From Prevotellaceae bacterium UBA1710 (GTDB lineage: Bacteria > Bacteroidota > Bacteroidia > Bacteroidales > Bacteroidaceae), in assembly GCA_002317355.1 (NCBI GenBank), contig DCJC01000006.1:1-13385 (forward strand): a stretch of DNA of 13,385 nt, given 5' to 3'. Positions 12,435 through 13,385 of the stretch are shown one piece after another (position 1 is the stretch's first letter; each line of letters opens with the position of its first letter). The notes under the pieces were generated by a model. That model was given only the letters and a program-made list of their open reading frames with translations, was not told the origin of the DNA and searched no databases. The translations under genes and the position numbers were made by a program.

Positions 12435-13256
12435 TTACTTCCACCACTCATCACTATTGGAGTTTTCAGAGTTGTAATCTCCCCAACCATGATTATTTCT
12501 GGCATCATCACTCGGAACAAATTCACCACTACCGTTATCCAAGCCAGATGAAGAAGGAATGCGATAATCTCCCCAATTACATGGCAGTGTGCGATTGGTC
12601 TTTATGTCAACCCACACACCTTCATACTGATTGTTACAATATCCATCATCCCAACAATCAACGGCATCATAGTAAACTTTACCATCAAGAATGTTGAACG
12701 AGAAATATACATTTCCAGTATATTTTCCAATTGGTTTCTGATTATCTGATTCATCAAATTGATAGTGGCCATATATAATGCCACGCTCTTCCAATTTCTT
12801 CAAATCATAACCTCCCTCAGGATTATAAGCCTTAACGCTATCAATAATGATCTCACCCATGAAATCGTGAATAGCACCAATACAGCGAGTCTTTCCGATA
12901 ACCTTATATCGTCTGTCATCAATACGCTTAACAGATTCATAGTGGATATAAAATCTGTCAAATGATGTACCACGATAACCTAATGGTTCTGCTCGGTCAC
13001 ACCAATTATCTTTCGTCATTTCCTCAACAAGAATACGCTTAGGATTTATGACAGAAACTGACAAGTCTGTTCCTAAATCCAAATGCGACTCTTTCATTTT
13101 CATTATAAGACTATCTTTTGTGGCAACGCTATCAATAGATTCTAAAGACGAATCAGTTTCCGCCAAAGAAACGGAGTCAGGCTTAATAGAATTAGAACAA
13201 CACGATAGTATTGACAACATGGCAAAAACCAAAGTAATAATCAGGGACTGCTTCAT
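12435..13256 (-). CDS. Lipoprotein of unknown function
   Basis: This 273-residue protein starts MKQSLIITLVFAMLSILSCC. The lipobox LSC (Cys at about 19) predicts lipidation and export by the lipoprotein pathway. A low-complexity Ser/Asp-rich spacer follows (about residues 20-55), then a beta-rich body (IIYGHYQFDES, KVYYDAVDCWDDGYCNN). It has several Cys pairs and an Asn/Ser/Trp-rich tail in which the motif WGDY appears twice (NWGDYRIPSS and GWGDYNSENS), coded by near-identical CTCCCCAA-containing DNA. I do not recognise a family. It is convergent with the DUF4419 gene and has its own promoter between the tRNA terminator and its start. A surface or periplasmic role is likely from the signal alone. 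Confidence 0.75.
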   Translation of the reverse strand: MKQSLIITLVFAMLSILSCCSNSIKPDSVSLAETDSSLESIDSVATKDSLIMKMKESHLDLGTDLSVSVINPKRILVEEMTKDNWCDRAEPLGYRGTSFDRFYIHYESVKRIDDRRYKVIGKTRCIGAIHDFMGEIIIDSVKAYNPEGGYDLKKLEERGIIYGHYQFDESDNQKPIGKYTGNVYFSFNILDGKVYYDAVDCWDDGYCNNQYEGVWVDIKTNRTLPCNWGDYRIPSSSGLDNGSGEFVPSDDARNNHGWGDYNSENSNSDEWWK

Positions 13257-13284
13257 TACAACTATTTCGTTAAATAAACAGTTG

Positions 13285-13315
13285 CAAAGTTACTGTTTTT
13301 TTCTATATTCTCAAA
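13285..13315 (-). promoter_or_regulatory. Predicted promoter of the lipoprotein gene
   Basis: On the minus strand TTTG (13315-13312) and TAACTTTG (13292-13285) are 19 nt apart, a full match to the consensus. Transcription would start near 13278. The -33 box begins about 10 bp after the tRNA terminator tail. Confidence 0.8.
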
Positions 13316-13325
13316 GGATTTATAC

Positions 13326-13354
13326 AAAAAATCCACCAGCCTGATGACTGATGG
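13326..13354 (-). terminator. Intrinsic terminator downstream of the tRNA
   Basis: On the minus strand CCATCAG (13354-13348) pairs with CTGGTGG (13339-13333) with one G-U, followed by A and six T. It lies 8 bp after the tRNA 3' end. Confidence 0.8.
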
Positions 13355-13361
13355 ACTTTCG

Positions 13362-13385
13362 TCGGGGTGACAGGACTCGAACCTG
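13362..13385 (-). tRNA. 3' end of a tRNA, probably tRNA-Pro (partial)
   Basis: Read on the minus strand, the window edge gives a T-arm (partial CAGG, loop TTCGAGT, CCTGT) followed by the acceptor strand CACCCCG and discriminator A. No CCA is encoded. The 5' acceptor strand would have to begin CGGGGTG; a C1-G72 pair with A73 is characteristic of bacterial tRNA-Pro, so that is the best guess. The anticodon lies outside the window, so the identity is not proven. Confidence 0.8.

Noticed and set aside
12383..12697. 104-codon plus-strand frame over the lipoprotein 3' end
   Set aside because: It is antisense to the lipoprotein gene, rich in His/Ser/Asn from the reversed Trp/Gly/Asp tail, with no promoter or start signal.

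Overview
The window looks like a chromosomal stretch of a Bacteroidota bacterium, most likely Prevotella or a close relative. Seven putative promoters carry the Bacteroidota -7 element TAnnTTTG, five of them with a clear TTTG-type -33 element 19-20 nt upstream. Shine-Dalgarno sequences are mostly weak, and several proteins belong to families concentrated in this phylum (DUF6266-like, DUF6371/PG0870-like primase, DUF4419). No species can be named from the sequence alone.

Left part, minus strand (about 4630 down to 100): a mobile-element or replication-type module. In transcription order it has an excisionase-like HTH protein (4250-4474), a RecA/RepA-like ATPase (3142-4257), a zinc-finger/Toprim-like primase (2103-3038), a long leader holding a perfectly phased 11-bp repeat array (1830-2005), a DUF6266-like protein (772-1695), a block of hairpin repeats of BIME/MITE type (about 355-690), and a small two-helix, holin-like membrane protein (106-318). 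The AT-rich DNA just upstream of the operon (4620-4835) has a cluster of CTTTACAT motifs in both orientations and is a candidate origin or operator.

Middle part (4860-8980): AT-rich and probably acquired. An unrecognised 381-residue protein (4860-6005, minus) has its own promoter and a strong terminator. Divergent from it is a defence-like operon: an EcoRI-type adenine methyltransferase (6702-7730), an overlapping DUF262-HNH nuclease (7708-8844) and a 42-residue protein (8852-8980). Before the methyltransferase lies a leader that can form four consecutive hairpins (6505-6697), and a dyad sits on the predicted transcription start. This methyltransferase plus DUF262-HNH pair is the best candidate for an interesting system here. 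My inference is that it marks self DNA by adenine methylation and cuts unmarked (or differently marked) DNA with an NTPase-coupled HNH enzyme.

Right part (8981-13385): a REP-associated tyrosine transposase (RAYT) with an extra C-terminal domain (9269-10369), preceded by repeated REP-like sequences and carrying REP-like palindromes in its own linker. Next is a secreted DUF4419 protein ending in a TonB-C-like domain (10474-12222) with a clear promoter and terminator, and a convergent lipoprotein of unknown function (12435-13256, minus). At the edge is the 3' end of a tRNA, probably tRNA-Pro (13362-13385, minus), followed by its own terminator. A 30-bp sequence from the RAYT 3' end recurs after the DUF4419 gene, so that gene is bracketed by a direct repeat.
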